From: Saccoglossus kowalevskii
Lineage: Eukaryota; Hemichordata; Enteropneusta; Harrimaniidae
Assembly (NCBI RefSeq): GCF_000003605.2
Contig: NW_003110477.1
Coordinates: 80,959-111,932, forward strand
Length of the DNA: 30,974 nucleotides
Direction of reading: 5' to 3'
Below, piece by piece: positions 30,933 through 30,974 of the stretch (its first letter is position 1; each line of letters begins with the position of its first letter). The translations under genes and the position numbers were made by a program. The notes under the pieces are model-generated. The model made no database searches. It was not told the origin of the DNA and worked only from the letters and a program-made list of their open reading frames with translations.

Positions 30933-30974
30933 CTTGCACCTCACGTACTAACAGGTGATAGAGTAAACGATGGA
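30933..30974 (-). promoter_or_regulatory. Gene C non-coding first exon, cut by the window
   Basis: The donor AAG|GTATGATAAG matches genes A and B, and the adjoining GTTTACTCTATC block resembles the same place in gene A. Only the last 42 bases lie in the window. Confidence 0.4.

Overview
The window is animal nuclear DNA. It is AT-rich and intron-rich, with GT-AG exon borders, very short coding exons in long introns, and debris from several eukaryotic transposon families. There is no operon-like layout and no prokaryotic signal. Secreted cysteine-rich and vWD proteins together with a Tx1/L1-like LINE and P-element, RecQ and PHD relics suggest a marine invertebrate, perhaps a lophotrochozoan such as a mollusc. 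The taxon is an inference, not something read from the sequence.

The main content is a head-to-tail array of three related genes on the minus strand, called A, B and C here. Gene B (coding exons 7449-12428, non-coding first exon near 16421-16555) appears intact. Seven coding exons join in frame into a 263-residue secreted protein. It has a signal peptide, a short linker made of two micro-exons (37 and 27 nt), a six-cysteine domain with beta-defensin / big-defensin spacing (C-x6-C-x3-C-x12-C-x5-CC) on its own phase 1-1 exon, and one von Willebrand factor type D (vWD) domain on two exons. A last coding exon supplies only the final Ser-Cys and the stop. I know of no described family with a beta-defensin-like module joined to a single vWD domain, so this is the best candidate for a new system.

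Gene C (24887-30419, non-coding exon at the right edge from 30933) is a degenerate paralogue. It has a stop codon inside the vWD domain, a Cys-to-Tyr change in the vWD hallmark, a seven-residue insertion plus an extra cysteine in the defensin-like domain, and no signal-peptide exon where one should be. Gene A (left edge, 133-375, with its non-coding exon ending at 1017) is cut by the window. Its first two coding exons each carry a one-base deletion near a splice junction and do not join in frame. Introns and upstream sequence are also homologous between copies, so whole genes were duplicated.

Between A and B lies a decayed LINE (about 2590-6590, plus strand) with endonuclease, reverse transcriptase and C-terminal zinc-knuckle remnants. 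Intron 1 of gene B holds a three-copy 141-bp tandem repeat and an (AT)n tract. It also holds one copy of a dispersed duplication whose other copy lies just upstream of the gene. Between B and C (16600-24700) there is a relic zone: a RecQ-like helicase fragment flanked by inverted motifs, an immunoglobulin-domain exon relic, a P-element/THAP9-like transposase exon, a PHD-finger relic, a second RecQ-like fragment and a small inverted-repeat element. The rest is AT-rich sequence in which I see no gene.
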